Counted from the first letter of the stretch, positions 17,997 through 26,991 are shown. The stretch is 64,000 nucleotides of DNA from Eubacterium sp. OM08-24 (GCF_003438075.1 NZ_QSTA01000001.1:682001-746000), one strand, 5' to 3'. Program-made: numbers and translations. The notes: a model not told the origin generated them from the letters alone.

Positions 17997-19154
17997 TTAA
18001 ATAACAGACTCTGCCAAAGCTGCAAGCTGAGCCTCGTTTTCAGCAGTCATAGTAGAGCGGATTGTAACTTTGGCATCCGATACCTCTATGCCCTTCATTT
18101 CTTCAAAATAAGGCTGCATTGCCTTGTTTGCACAAGGTGCCCAAGAACCGTTTTCAATCATAGCGACTTTACGGTTTTTGTATCCCTTAATTTTCAAATG
18201 ATGTAAAAAGTCATTCATAACAGGGAAAACTCCGCCGTCATATGACGGAGCAGCCACAACAAGGGTAGAATACTTAAATGCGTCCTCAATGTTCTCTGCC
18301 ATATCACTTCTTGAAAGGTCAGAAATCGCAATTTTCTTGTTGGTTTTCTCCTTTAAAATATCATAGAGCTTTAAAGCGGCTTTTTCTGTATTGCCATGAA
18401 TTGAACAATAAGCGATAAATATACCGTCAACCTCAGGCTCATACTTGCTCCAAATATCGTAAAGGTTAATGTAATAGCCAAGGTTCTCGGTAAGAATAGG
18501 GCCATGCAAAGGACAGATTTTCTCAATATCGAGCTTTGCTGCCTTTTTAAGTAATGCCTGTACCTGCACGCCGTATTTTCCGCAGATATTAAAGTAATAT
18601 CTTCTTGCCTCACAAGCCCAATCTTCTTCTGTATCAAGTGTACCGAATTTACCGAATGCATCGGCAGAAAAAAGCACCTTTTCTTTGCTCTCATATGTAA
18701 CCATAACCTCAGGCCAATGTACCATAGGAGCCATATAGAACGAAAGTGTGTGCTCGCCAAGGCTGAGTGTGTCGCCCTCTTTTACCGTAACAGTTCTGTC
18801 TGTAAGGTCAATATCAAAAAACTGCGGCAACATATTGAATGTCTTTGCATTGCCGACAAGTTTCATATCGGGATATTTATCGGCAAGCGCCTTGATATTT
18901 GACGCATGGTCAGGCTCAAGGTGATTGATTACAAGATAATCGGGAGCTTTGCCGTCAAGAACATTCTCAAGATTAGCAAACCATTCATCTGTTTTTCTCT
19001 TATCTACGGTATCAAGCACACAAATTTTTTCATCAAGAATAACATATGAATTATAAGAAATGCCGTTTGGCACAATGTACTGGCTTTCAAAAAGGTCAAT
19101 ATCTTTATCATCAACGCCGATATATTTAATAGCATCAGAAATATTTATATTCAT
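17997..19154 (-). CDS. A-type flavoprotein (flavodiiron protein), FprA-like
   Basis: A 385-residue cytosolic enzyme that reduces oxygen to water or NO to N2O in anaerobes. The N-terminal metallo-beta-lactamase domain has the di-iron ligands (HLEPDHASN, later H and D residues, CPLHGP) and the C-terminal half is a flavodoxin domain (IAYCSIHGNTEKAAL and APSYDGGVFPVM). I start at ATG 19154, after AAGGGGAG; the frame can be read ten codons further without a ribosome site. No rubredoxin domain is fused. Confidence 0.93.
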   Translation of the reverse strand: MNINISDAIKYIGVDDKDIDLFESQYIVPNGISYNSYVILDEKICVLDTVDKRKTDEWFANLENVLDGKAPDYLVINHLEPDHASNIKALADKYPDMKLVGNAKTFNMLPQFFDIDLTDRTVTVKEGDTLSLGEHTLSFYMAPMVHWPEVMVTYESKEKVLFSADAFGKFGTLDTEEDWACEARRYYFNICGKYGVQVQALLKKAAKLDIEKICPLHGPILTENLGYYINLYDIWSKYEPEVDGIFIAYCSIHGNTEKAALKLYDILKEKTNKKIAISDLSRSDMAENIEDAFKYSTLVVAAPSYDGGVFPVMNDFLHHLKIKGYKNRKVAMIENGSWAPCANKAMQPYFEEMKGIEVSDAKVTIRSTMTAENEAQLAALAESVI

Positions 19155-19308
19155 TTTTATTCTCCCCTTAATTAAAATAATCAAAAATTAAATTATAATT
19201 TTGTATTATTATACCATAAATAGACATATATTTCAATAGAGTCAGGCAGCAAATTAGCTACTTTTACAAGAAGCAAAAAAATATATAAACAAACACAAAA
19301 AAATACTC

Positions 19309-19806
19309 CTAAGCAGTAAATATCAAAAAAACAATACTTAAAACAGAGAAAATTGTTGCTAATGCAGGAGCAAAGCTCAGTTCTATATTACGAATATATT
19401 TTATTTTGTCGAGCAATGGCGGAAATTCACCATAAACATCGTAATAACAGACTATAGATTTTAAATATCGGGCAACTTGAAATCCGAACATTCCAAAAGC
19501 TGTCATAGTATTTACAGCATTATTTCCGATATAACTGATATTTGTATTTATAACAGCAAGAAATATCAAACAACACATTACGAAAGAAATTGCAATATTT
19601 GTACCGGAAACATTTTTACATTCTGCATTATAAGAAAAAATCCAGAATCCTACCGCACCGCAAATCAAAAGTACGGCAAAGAGTATATGTAACGGATAAT
19701 TATACGGATATAAAATTTTATTATCGTATAAAATCCTTGAAATAAAGAGCAAAACAGCATTATACAAAAGAAGTCCCATATCTCCTATCAATATTTTTTT
19801 ACTCAT
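19309..19806 (-). CDS. Hypothetical membrane protein (165 aa)
   Basis: I do not recognise a family. Four hydrophobic segments (about residues 8-25, 38-58, 70-90 and 145-165) suggest an integral membrane protein with a loop near 105-140. The start has a clear AAGGAG. It sits in an AT-rich stretch with another unknown membrane protein, just outside the ICE's left end. Confidence 0.65.
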   Translation of the reverse strand: MSKKILIGDMGLLLYNAVLLFISRILYDNKILYPYNYPLHILFAVLLICGAVGFWIFSYNAECKNVSGTNIAISFVMCCLIFLAVINTNISYIGNNAVNTMTAFGMFGFQVARYLKSIVCYYDVYGEFPPLLDKIKYIRNIELSFAPALATIFSVLSIVFLIFTA

Positions 19807-19922
19807 TCAATAATCTCCTTAAAATAATTCAGTCTTTGCAGTACAACTTACTTATAATTTATGGTTACCGAAAAAGTGTGAAGCGATAAGATAAAAATAA
19901 ATTTTAACTGCCGATAAGTGCT

Positions 19923-20552
19923 TTATTCAAGTTCTACAACAGTATTATCAATCATTAATGAATAGCTGTTTTCATAATTATTTAAGTATCCGAAAATCAA
20001 ATAGTCTTTTAAATTAACATTATTTTTATTAAAACCGTACACAAGAATAACCTTAATATCCGAATTTAAAGAATCACTTACTTTGTTAATAGTTCCGGAA
20101 TCCGAAATACAATTACCTTCAAGATAATAATCAGATGTGCCAAAAACCCGAAAAATTTCAATCGAACCATGACCGTCTAATTTACTTTTTACAGAATAGC
20201 GAAAATGTATTGGCGATAATACTTTATAGCCATCAACAGATTTTTTTACATACGAAACACCAGATTCATTCACATCTTTTTGGGTAATTATCATACAAGT
20301 TTCATTACCTTCAACAGTATCAATTACCTTACCTACAAAAGGATCATAATACGAAAGAGCTTCAGTCGGTGTATCAAAAGAAATAAAAAGATTTTCTATT
20401 GGAGTACACATTATTGCAATATAAAACACCAATCCAAAAAGAGAAATTATCAATACTTTTTTCTTTGTTTTAATATGTATTACTTTGAATAAAATAAAAA
20501 CTAACACAATTACTAAAATCATTCTAACAATACTGTACATAATTTTCTTCAA
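19923..20552 (-). CDS. Hypothetical membrane-anchored protein (209 aa)
   Basis: Two N-terminal hydrophobic helices (about 5-25 and 32-50) are followed by an extracytoplasmic, mostly beta-like domain without a motif I know. The listed start is TTG; an ATG four codons later (20540) is an alternative. It may form a unit with the gene downstream, 116 bp away. Confidence 0.6.
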   Translation of the reverse strand: MKKIMYSIVRMILVIVLVFILFKVIHIKTKKKVLIISLFGLVFYIAIMCTPIENLFISFDTPTEALSYYDPFVGKVIDTVEGNETCMIITQKDVNESGVSYVKKSVDGYKVLSPIHFRYSVKSKLDGHGSIEIFRVFGTSDYYLEGNCISDSGTINKVSDSLNSDIKVILVYGFNKNNVNLKDYLIFGYLNNYENSYSLMIDNTVVELE

Positions 20553-20684
20553 TAAAAAATATTATTTAAACATAATTATAACACAATAGCTACAAAAATC
20601 AATATAATTAACCATTTTAACAAGGAGAAAAAACTGCGATTTTCGGATTGCAAATAAAGTACTTTGATTTTTAGAAATGCAAAC

Positions 20685-20716
20685 AGAAAAAGCACCGACT
20701 TCAAAAATCGGTGCTT
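20685..20716 (-). terminator. Terminator after the left tRNA-Gln
   Basis: Stem AAGCACCGA(C)TT / AATCGGTGCTT, followed on the minus strand by TTTTTC. Confidence 0.85.
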
Positions 20717-20717
20717 A

Positions 20718-20792
20718 TGGCTGGGCTGGCGGGATTCGAACCCACGGGTGACGGAGTCAAAGTCCGTTGCCTTACCGCTTGGCGACAGCCCA
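20718..20792 (-). tRNA. tRNA-Gln (UUG), chromosomal copy
   Basis: A 75-nt cloverleaf including an encoded CCA. The anticodon loop CTTTGAC gives UUG. It is identical to the copy at 59951-60025. It lies left of the truncated tRNA-Lys, outside the ICE. Confidence 0.95.
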
Positions 20793-20911
20793 ATATATAA
20801 TTTTTGTGTAAAACGCTTATTCTGATTAGCGCAGCTTAAAAAGTTGTTTGTGCAAATTACCAACAGTGTCTTTTACATTTATATAAGTAAAGCCGCAAAG
20901 GCATTGTACCT

Positions 20912-20966
20912 TGCGGCTTTATGGTGACCCATCGGAGATTCGAACTCCGGACACCTTGATTAAAAG
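20912..20966 (-). other. attL: tRNA-Lys 3' fragment (ICE left attachment site)
   Basis: Fifty-five bases identical to 60080-60134. It contains the T arm, variable region and anticodon-loop side of tRNA-Lys plus CCA, and stops in the anticodon arm. Beyond 20966 the sequence becomes element DNA, though CTGAGCCAA still echoes the tRNA's CTGAGCTAA. Confidence 0.9.
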
Positions 20967-20975
20967 CTATCCCTT

Positions 20976-21878
20976 CTACTGAGCCAATTTATTATCATAC
21001 TGACAAAATAATTTATCAATATGACTATGATAACGCTGATTTAGTATTCTTTGTTGTGTAGCTAAATGCACATATTTCATTGTCATTTGTAAACTTGTGT
21101 GTCCGAGCAATATTCGCAGTTCTTCAACATCACCGCCATAAAGGATATAGTTAGTCGCAAAAGTGTGGCGAAGTAAGTGAGGGTGCAATCTGATAATTCC
21201 TGTACTTTCTTTTAATTCTTGAAAATACATCTTGATTGTATTATCGGTAATCGGTGTACCATCTTCTTTTTGGAAAAAGCGTTTTTCATATTCGTTTCTC
21301 ATGTGTGAATAACGATTAATATATCGCTTAGTTTCTTCACCAAAAGGTACTAATCTCTCTTTTTCTCCTTTACCTTGCACTAACATAGTGTTGTTATGCA
21401 TAAATATGTTTTTTGATTCAAGACTTACTACTTCTCCTCTTCTCAGACCTGAATCAAGCATAAACATTACCATTAATTTATTGCGAATACCAAAGTATGA
21501 GTTATCAAAATCATTAAGAAGTATTTTTACTTCGACATCTGACAGCGGAACAATATTGGCTATTTCAGCTTTAATAAGTTTCAATTTACCCACATTTTGA
21601 AGCAACTCATTTTCATTCAGCCACAGCAAAAATGTTTTCACTGCTCTTGTATAAGTTTGCAGTGATATTTTTTTAGTACCGTTTTTATTTTCGATTAAGT
21701 AGAGTTTATAATCTTCAAACAAATGATCATAAACATCTTCGACATTTTCTATTCTGTTATCTACACACCATTCGATAAATTTTGGTAAATTATATTTATA
21801 ATATTTTAGAGTGTGTTCAGTTACACCTTCAGAAATTTTTTCTTTCAAGAACTGCTGATAAACAGCACATAAAGTCAT
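20976..21878 (-). CDS. int: Tyrosine recombinase (ICE integrase)
   Basis: A 300-residue site-specific recombinase with a core-binding SAM-like domain (about 1-100) and a catalytic domain. Catalytic residues are R146 (LDSGLRRGE), K173 (GKGEKER), H234 and R237 (HPHLLRH), H260 (LGH) and the nucleophile Y269 (MKYVH). It should integrate and excise the element at tRNA-Lys. I start at ATG 21878 after GAGGTG; the frame extends 14 codons further. Its 3' end lies 10 bp from the att core, so the last codons form part of the attachment region. Confidence 0.93.
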   Translation of the reverse strand: MTLCAVYQQFLKEKISEGVTEHTLKYYKYNLPKFIEWCVDNRIENVEDVYDHLFEDYKLYLIENKNGTKKISLQTYTRAVKTFLLWLNENELLQNVGKLKLIKAEIANIVPLSDVEVKILLNDFDNSYFGIRNKLMVMFMLDSGLRRGEVVSLESKNIFMHNNTMLVQGKGEKERLVPFGEETKRYINRYSHMRNEYEKRFFQKEDGTPITDNTIKMYFQELKESTGIIRLHPHLLRHTFATNYILYGGDVEELRILLGHTSLQMTMKYVHLATQQRILNQRYHSHIDKLFCQYDNKLAQ

Positions 21879-21995
21879 AAAATACACCTCGTAAGCAATT
21901 AGGTAACAGTATTGTAACATATTGTAATAATATGGTCAATAATATACAAATTTGTTTATGGGGTATTTTTATAATAATAAAATCAGGAGGCAGCT

Positions 21996-22217
21996 ATGAG
22001 TATATTAAGTTTTGAAGAACCATACACAGACAATGTGGTTGTCGGATATTATGAAGATAAACTTATTGTCAAGCGTGAGGACGGCGAATTATTTTTCTGT
22101 GAAATACCCGAAAATCTTATTGAAATAGGAGAAACTATTTCTCCAAAAGATTTAACAAGTATTGCAGAATTGCCGTATGATGTACAAAAAGGGATTATAA
22201 ATCAATATGCAGATTGA
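21996..22217 (+). CDS. Small hypothetical protein (73 aa)
   Basis: An acidic 73-residue protein of no known family, with an ideal AGGAGG ribosome site. It is the first gene of the rightward ICE operon and ends just before the ArdC-like gene, so it is probably co-translated with it. Small acidic proteins in this position can be DNA mimics or regulators, but nothing here shows that. Confidence 0.7.
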   Translation: MSILSFEEPYTDNVVVGYYEDKLIVKREDGELFFCEIPENLIEIGETISPKDLTSIAELPYDVQKGIINQYAD

Positions 22218-22229
22218 GAGGTGTTGAAT

Positions 22230-23255
22230 TTGGCTTACGATCCGGCAAAATCAGAACAGACAAAAGAAGAAATGAAACAAAAGGTCATTGAACTTGCTAA
22301 GAACTTTAAAGATAATCCGCAGAATATGATTGAATACTTGCAATTTTCAACTCGTTTTTATAACTACAGTTCAAGAAACACAATGCTTATTTATCAGCAA
22401 AATCCGGGTGCAATGTTTTGTAACAGCTATAAAGCATATCAGGATATGGGTTATTCGGTTAAGCGTGGCGAACACGGAATGAAAATACTTGTGCCAACTA
22501 TAAAGACATACCTTAATATTGACGGCAGCCCTGTTCCTCTCAGTAAAGCTACTAAAGAACAGAAAGAGGCTTACAAGCAACATAGAATTGAGGCAGAGCA
22601 ACGAATACATTTTAAAGTCGGTACTGTTTTTGACATAGCACAAACAAATTGTCCTAAAGAAGATTATCCTAAATATTTCGATCTTGGTTACACATCAGAA
22701 CAGCATAAACAGCTATACGAACTTATGAAAACATATTGCGAAAAAGAGTTGAATTGTAAAGTACACGAAAATCAATTTAATTCAGTATCACTGCGAGGCT
22801 TCTTTGATCCTGCAAGCAATTCAATTTCGCTTAGCGGTATGTTTGACGATTCAACAAAATTATCAGTACTTACACACGAAACCGCACACGCTATTTTACA
22901 TAAAGAGCTTGATAAAACTCAAATTAAAAGTGAAGCTCAAATGGAATTTGAAGCTGACGCAACATCGGTAATGTTGCAGTCATACTTTGGCTTGCAAATA
23001 CCTGAGAGCAGGCAAAGACATCTTGCCGATCAATACAAAACAATGTGTGCAGACAAAAGTATCTCTTCGGCTGACATTACAAAATCACTTGATCACTCTC
23101 ACAGAGCATATAAATCAGTTGCGGATAATATCAACAATAGTCTAAAACCTGAACTTACACCATCAATTAAAAATGTTCAGGCTGCACAGGTGACACAACC
23201 CATTTTACCAAATCAAATAGCAATGCCCGATATGGGAATGGCTATGATGATGTAA
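22230..23255 (+). CDS. ArdC-like antirestriction protein with zinc metallopeptidase domain
   Basis: A protein of about 341 residues. The N-terminal part (NMIEYLQFSTRFYNYSSRN, NPGAMFCNSYKAYQDMGYSV, GEHGMKILVP) is the ArdC-type ssDNA-binding domain found on conjugative elements. The second part carries a metallopeptidase HExxH (LTHETAHAIL) and a downstream Glu (FEADATSVM). It likely protects incoming DNA from restriction. I prefer the TTG start at 22230, seven bases after GAGAGGTG. The C-terminal tail holds QPILPNQI, also found in the type III toxin of this ICE. Confidence 0.85.
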   Translation: MAYDPAKSEQTKEEMKQKVIELAKNFKDNPQNMIEYLQFSTRFYNYSSRNTMLIYQQNPGAMFCNSYKAYQDMGYSVKRGEHGMKILVPTIKTYLNIDGSPVPLSKATKEQKEAYKQHRIEAEQRIHFKVGTVFDIAQTNCPKEDYPKYFDLGYTSEQHKQLYELMKTYCEKELNCKVHENQFNSVSLRGFFDPASNSISLSGMFDDSTKLSVLTHETAHAILHKELDKTQIKSEAQMEFEADATSVMLQSYFGLQIPESRQRHLADQYKTMCADKSISSADITKSLDHSHRAYKSVADNINNSLKPELTPSIKNVQAAQVTQPILPNQIAMPDMGMAMMM

Positions 23256-23259
23256 TTAT

Positions 23260-23288
23260 GACTGCTTTTTCGAGCAGTCTGTTTTTAT
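23260..23288 (+). terminator. Terminator after the ArdC-like gene
   Basis: Stem GACTGCT/AGCAGTC, six-base loop, then TGTTTTTATT. Confidence 0.8.
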
Positions 23289-23301
23289 TATTCAAACTAA
23301 C

Positions 23302-23324
23302 AAGTGTCCCACGGTGGGACACTT
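23302..23324. repeat. 23-bp parS-like palindrome, copy 1
   Basis: Half-site AAGTGTCCCAC, central G, perfect inverted half-site. It lies directly upstream of parA. The inner half TGTCCCAC resembles the canonical parS half-site TGTTTCAC. Confidence 0.85.
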
Positions 23325-23362
23325 AGTAATAAATTTATATCATTTAATCGGGGGAACGAAAA

Positions 23363-24163
23363 ATGAAAGATAATAATAAGGCAATTAAAATTGCAGTATC
23401 AAATCAAAAAGGCGGCGTAGGTAAGACTACAACTGTTTTAAATCTCGGAGCAGCTCTTGCTGTCAACAATCGCAGAGTATTGCTTGTTGATTGCGACCCA
23501 CAGCACCACTTATCGAACTGGCTCGACTGGGAAGCTGACGGCAAACCTACAACATCAGACATTATTTTTAGCACCGTAACAAAGCAGAATGTAGATTTTA
23601 AAAACTGTATTCGTTATTGTGAAAAAGAAAATTTTGACTTTATACCGTCAATTAACCTGCTTGCCGGTATGCTTGGAATTATTGCTGCAGATGATAACAG
23701 TTCAACTGTAATTTCAAGAATTTTTGAAAATGACTATTTTAACGAAAATTACGATTACATTATATTTGATTGTCAAACTGCTCTTGATTTGCTTGTTACA
23801 AATGTTCTTAACGCTTGTGATAAGCTGCTTATTCCTGTTCAAGCCGATTTACTCAGTTATGAGGGCGTAGAACAAATGCTTGACAGCTTTATGAGAATAA
23901 AAAAAGACACAGAAATTCGTAAATACCTACTCGGAATGCTTGTTACTATGTATCAGACAAATACAAGACATTCGGCTACAATTTATAATGCACTTAAAGA
24001 GAGTTATAACGATCTCGTTTTTAACACATATATATCGTACAGAACAGAAACAAAAAATTCAGTCGGTTTTCATTGCAGCAGCGTTTCAGACTGCAAGTCA
24101 GTTGTAGGTGCTCAATACATAGAGGCTGCACATAGAATTATGGAGGAATGTGAAAATGCCTGA
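23363..24163 (+). CDS. parA: ParA/Soj-family partition ATPase
   Basis: A 266-residue deviant-Walker ATPase: KGGVGKTT (residues 16-23) with the signature lysine, VDCDPQHH as A' box and IIFDCQTALD as Walker B. It should form dynamic nucleoid-bound filaments that position ParB-bound DNA. It overlaps parB and is preceded by a parS-like palindrome, a classic partition operon layout. In an ICE it may stabilise a replicating circular form. Confidence 0.93.
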   Translation: MKDNNKAIKIAVSNQKGGVGKTTTVLNLGAALAVNNRRVLLVDCDPQHHLSNWLDWEADGKPTTSDIIFSTVTKQNVDFKNCIRYCEKENFDFIPSINLLAGMLGIIAADDNSSTVISRIFENDYFNENYDYIIFDCQTALDLLVTNVLNACDKLLIPVQADLLSYEGVEQMLDSFMRIKKDTEIRKYLLGMLVTMYQTNTRHSATIYNALKESYNDLVFNTYISYRTETKNSVGFHCSSVSDCKSVVGAQYIEAAHRIMEECENA

Positions 24164-25406
24164 TTTTTTTAAACCCAAAAAGCAAATATTAAAAACCCCG
24201 GAGCAGGCATACTCTGAATTGCTCGGCGGCAGTACCGAAAATCAAGTTGTAGAAATTGACATATCTCTGATTGATGAAATAGACGATCAGCCACAAAGCA
24301 TACATCAAGACAAAATTGAAAACATAGCAGAAAGTATGAAACACATAGGACAGATTGACCCTGTTACTGTTGTGAAGTCAAAAAAAGAAGGCAGATATGT
24401 TTTACTTGCAGGCAGACACAGAAAAAGAGCATGCCTACTGAATGGGCAAAAATCTGTTAAAGCAATAATAAAAAACGAAACCGACCCGGACAAGCAAAGG
24501 CTAATCTTATTGGCCACTAATAATGACCGTAACACCGACTATCTCCCTTCTGAACTTGCTTTCAGTTATGCGGAACAATCCGAACTATTAAAAAAACTTG
24601 GCAGTAAATCAACCGTATCAGCTATAGCAGAGCAAAACAACACAAACAGAAAAGCTGTTCATAGACACATCAGGCTTACATATCTCATTAAACCTTTGCT
24701 TAACAAAGTTGACAGCGGAGCAATTACAGTCGGTGCAGGATATGAACTTTCTTTCCTTTCAGAGGAACAACAAATCTCATTGCTTAATTTTATTCTTAAT
24801 AATGCCTCGGTTTGCCAAAAGATTGATAAAGACATTGCAAGAAGAATAAGACTTGAACCTGACAATCTGCAAGAAATCTTTTATCAAAAAGTTGATGTGC
24901 CGGTATTATTTGAAGAAGCTGATATTGAAGAAGAAAATATTGAAATTGAACCTCTTAAAGCAGAGAAAGAAAAAGTTAATAATTCATCTGAAAAGGTAAT
25001 TAATTCTGAACCAAACAACCGCAAGTGTCCCACCGTGGGACACTTAAAGGAAAAAGAGCAGTTTCCGAACGAACTGATTATGACCTTATCAGCTACAGTT
25101 TTAAACTGTACAAGTTCGGTGTTAAAATATTATGCAACTGCATTTCCTACCACTGCCGAATCTGTTAATATGTTTAGTCAACGATTTAAGAATTTTTCTG
25201 CAAGCGGTAATACACAAAATTATGTTCCATATCAGGAATATCAAAATTGCGAATACAAATTAAAGTTTCTTAAAAAGCAGCTTGAATTTTATCTTAACAA
25301 TAATAAATATACAGTTGCTTACAATGAACTTGATGAGTTTATACGCAGATATTTAAGAAAGTTCTTTTCAAAAGAAAAACTCATTGAACTTATATCAAAT
25401 ACATAG
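24156..25406 (+). CDS. parB: ParB-family DNA-binding partition protein
   Basis: A 416-residue ParB. The N-terminal domain has the GxxRxxA CTP-binding motif (GRHRKRA, about 86-92) and ENIAESMKHIGQIDPV. A central helix-turn-helix follows (STVSAIAEQNNTNRKAVHRHIRLTY written in parts: STVSAIAEQN then NRKAVHRHIRL), then an acidic linker and a C-terminal domain. The linker codons near residue 290 contain one of the 23-bp palindromes. I prefer ATG 24156, eight bases after GGAGGA, over GTG 24150. It likely binds the palindromes dispersed in the ICE. Confidence 0.9.
   Translation: MPDFFKPKKQILKTPEQAYSELLGGSTENQVVEIDISLIDEIDDQPQSIHQDKIENIAESMKHIGQIDPVTVVKSKKEGRYVLLAGRHRKRACLLNGQKSVKAIIKNETDPDKQRLILLATNNDRNTDYLPSELAFSYAEQSELLKKLGSKSTVSAIAEQNNTNRKAVHRHIRLTYLIKPLLNKVDSGAITVGAGYELSFLSEEQQISLLNFILNNASVCQKIDKDIARRIRLEPDNLQEIFYQKVDVPVLFEEADIEEENIEIEPLKAEKEKVNNSSEKVINSEPNNRKCPTVGHLKEKEQFPNELIMTLSATVLNCTSSVLKYYATAFPTTAESVNMFSQRFKNFSASGNTQNYVPYQEYQNCEYKLKFLKKQLEFYLNNNKYTVAYNELDEFIRRYLRKFFSKEKLIELISNT
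25023..25045. repeat. 23-bp parS-like palindrome, copy 2, inside parB
   Basis: Perfect palindrome around a central C, read in the parB frame as KCPTVGHL. It falls in the low-complexity linker, where extra residues are tolerated. Confidence 0.85.
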
Positions 25407-25442
25407 TTTTCTTCTCATCGTTCCCCGATGATAGAAATACAG

Positions 25443-25470
25443 GGCTGTTTCAAAACATTTGGAACAGCCC
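25443..25470 (+). other. Hairpin before the dockerin protein gene
   Basis: Stem GGGCTGTT/GAACAGCCC with an 11-base loop, 20 bp upstream of the AAGGAGG ribosome site. No U tract follows, so it may be a leader structure rather than a terminator. Confidence 0.5.
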
Positions 25471-25492
25471 AACACCCCACAAGGAGGTAAAT

Positions 25493-26080
25493 ATGAAAAT
25501 TAAAAGAATAATTTGTGCTTCATTAGCAGTACTTAGCTTATCAACAGCATTATTATCATCACCGGTAAACGCAGCACCGAAAATGGGTGATGTAAACCTT
25601 GACGGAGTTATTAATGTTGTAGATGTATCATTAACACAACAATATCTTACAGGAGATAAAAAAATAAAATTCTATCCTGCTTACGCTGACTTTGACCGTA
25701 GCGGAATATTGGATATTAACGACATATCTTTGCTACAACAATATCTATCAAAATCAATCATTGTATATGGTGATTTTATATTTCAAATGAGCAGTAATTC
25801 AAAGTTGATTTCTCAATCATATTTTGGCAATGATACAAATGTAACAGTACCGGGATTTCTCCCCGGCTACAACTATGTAGTTACCGAAATCGGTTCTAAT
25901 ACATTTTCAAACAATTCAAAAATCGCAACAGTAACTTTGCCTCAAAATATCGGAAAGCTTAACGATAAGGCTTTCAATAATTGCAGCAAACTTACAACTG
26001 TTTATGCTTATAATAAAAACCTCAAGTGGAGCAATTCATTTTATAATTGTCCAAAATTTAAATCTATTCAGTTTAAGTGA
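25493..26080 (+). CDS. Secreted dockerin and leucine-rich-repeat protein
   Basis: A 195-residue exported protein. A signal peptide (1-28) is followed by a type I dockerin with two calcium-binding repeats (GDVNLDGVINVVDVSLTQQY and DFDRSGILDINDISLLQQYL, about 32-85), then a short BspA-like leucine-rich repeat segment (IGSNTFSNN, TVTLPQNIG, LNDKAFNNCSKL). The dockerin should bind a cohesin on the host's surface scaffold. A strong AAGGAGG precedes the ATG. Its place between parB and small membrane proteins of an ICE is unusual. Confidence 0.85.
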   Translation: MKIKRIICASLAVLSLSTALLSSPVNAAPKMGDVNLDGVINVVDVSLTQQYLTGDKKIKFYPAYADFDRSGILDINDISLLQQYLSKSIIVYGDFIFQMSSNSKLISQSYFGNDTNVTVPGFLPGYNYVVTEIGSNTFSNNSKIATVTLPQNIGKLNDKAFNNCSKLTTVYAYNKNLKWSNSFYNCPKFKSIQFK

Positions 26081-26135
26081 AATTAAAGAATAAACCGCAC
26101 CTTACATACCCCTTCTCCTTTTATTAAAATGAAAA

Positions 26136-26166
26136 AACACTGCAGTTAGTGCGGAACTGCAGTGTT
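26136..26166 (+). terminator. Terminator after the dockerin protein gene
   Basis: Eleven-bp stem AACACTGCAGT/ACTGCAGTGTT, nine-base loop, then TGTACT. Confidence 0.75.
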
Positions 26167-26206
26167 TGTACTAAACATAATTTATTATATAAATGAAAGG
26201 AAATTT

Positions 26207-26386
26207 ATGATTATACTATTACTTATTATAATAATTATTTCACCGATTTTTATAGCAATTTCTCTTTACAACACCATTAAAATATACAGAAAAATAAAAC
26301 TTGTAGATAAATATGGAATATTAATGACAGCTACTTGGTTTGCTGTTGAAATCATAGGTGTAATATTTTTATTTATTCGATTTTAA
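26207..26386 (+). CDS. Small hypothetical membrane protein (59 aa)
   Basis: Two hydrophobic helices (about 1-20 and 42-58) joined by a basic loop (KIYRKIKLVDK). The ATG at 26207 follows AAAGGA; a longer frame back to 26162 starts inside the preceding terminator. No family recognised. Confidence 0.6.
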   Translation: MIILLLIIIIISPIFIAISLYNTIKIYRKIKLVDKYGILMTATWFAVEIIGVIFLFIRF

Positions 26387-26445
26387 AATATATTTTAAAT
26401 ATTTATTAGCTTTTTTCGCACCTCAAGAGGAAAGGATTTGTTAAT

Positions 26446-26988
26446 ATGAAAGTAAGGGATATGAGTTTTAACGAAGAACAGAAGAAAGAAATTAAAACAA
26501 TAAAAGAGAGAAAAATCACTGTAAGGCTTTCGGACGCAGATTGTGACCGACTGGCGAGAAAGTGTGGGGAGTATGGTCTGACTATTGGAGAGCTGATAGA
26601 GAATTTTGTCGGAGATTTAGTTGGTGGTACTTACTCAAACGGAAGTGATGAAAGAGATTATGCCAACAAGTGGTTCGAGCGTTGTTGGTTTGGAATGTTC
26701 CCCGAAGAAACACTTTTAAAATTTCTTTTGTGCACGGGTTATGATGTGTATGATGATTTTTTAGAAATCATAGATGATATTGAAAATGGATATGCAGAAC
26801 TGGAAGATTACAAAAAAGACCAGAGTGTTTTTGACGAGGAAGAAATCGAATTTTTGAAAACCAATATTGATGACTGGGAGAAGCAAATCGCAGAAATCAA
26901 ATCGGACTATCTCAAAAAGAATGAGAAAGCCGACTGGGAGAAAGAAGTCGAAAAAGTCAACGAATGGTGGAAAGCAAAGGAGATGTAA
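26446..26988 (+). CDS. Hypothetical protein with ribbon-helix-helix-like N-terminus (180 aa)
   Basis: Residues about 18-58 (RKITVRLSDADCDRLARKCG then a helix) fit a ribbon-helix-helix or MobC-like DNA-binding fold. The rest is strongly acidic and helical, with Trp-rich pieces and a likely coiled coil (about 120-178). It could be a plasmid-type regulator or relaxosome accessory. The ribosome site is GAGGAAAGG. The next gene starts 3 bp after its stop. Confidence 0.6.
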   Translation: MKVRDMSFNEEQKKEIKTIKERKITVRLSDADCDRLARKCGEYGLTIGELIENFVGDLVGGTYSNGSDERDYANKWFERCWFGMFPEETLLKFLLCTGYDVYDDFLEIIDDIENGYAELEDYKKDQSVFDEEEIEFLKTNIDDWEKQIAEIKSDYLKKNEKADWEKEVEKVNEWWKAKEM

Positions 26989-26991
26989 AAT

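Noticed and set aside
20576..20863. Minus-strand 95-codon frame
   Set aside because: It reads straight through the tRNA-Gln gene and its terminator.
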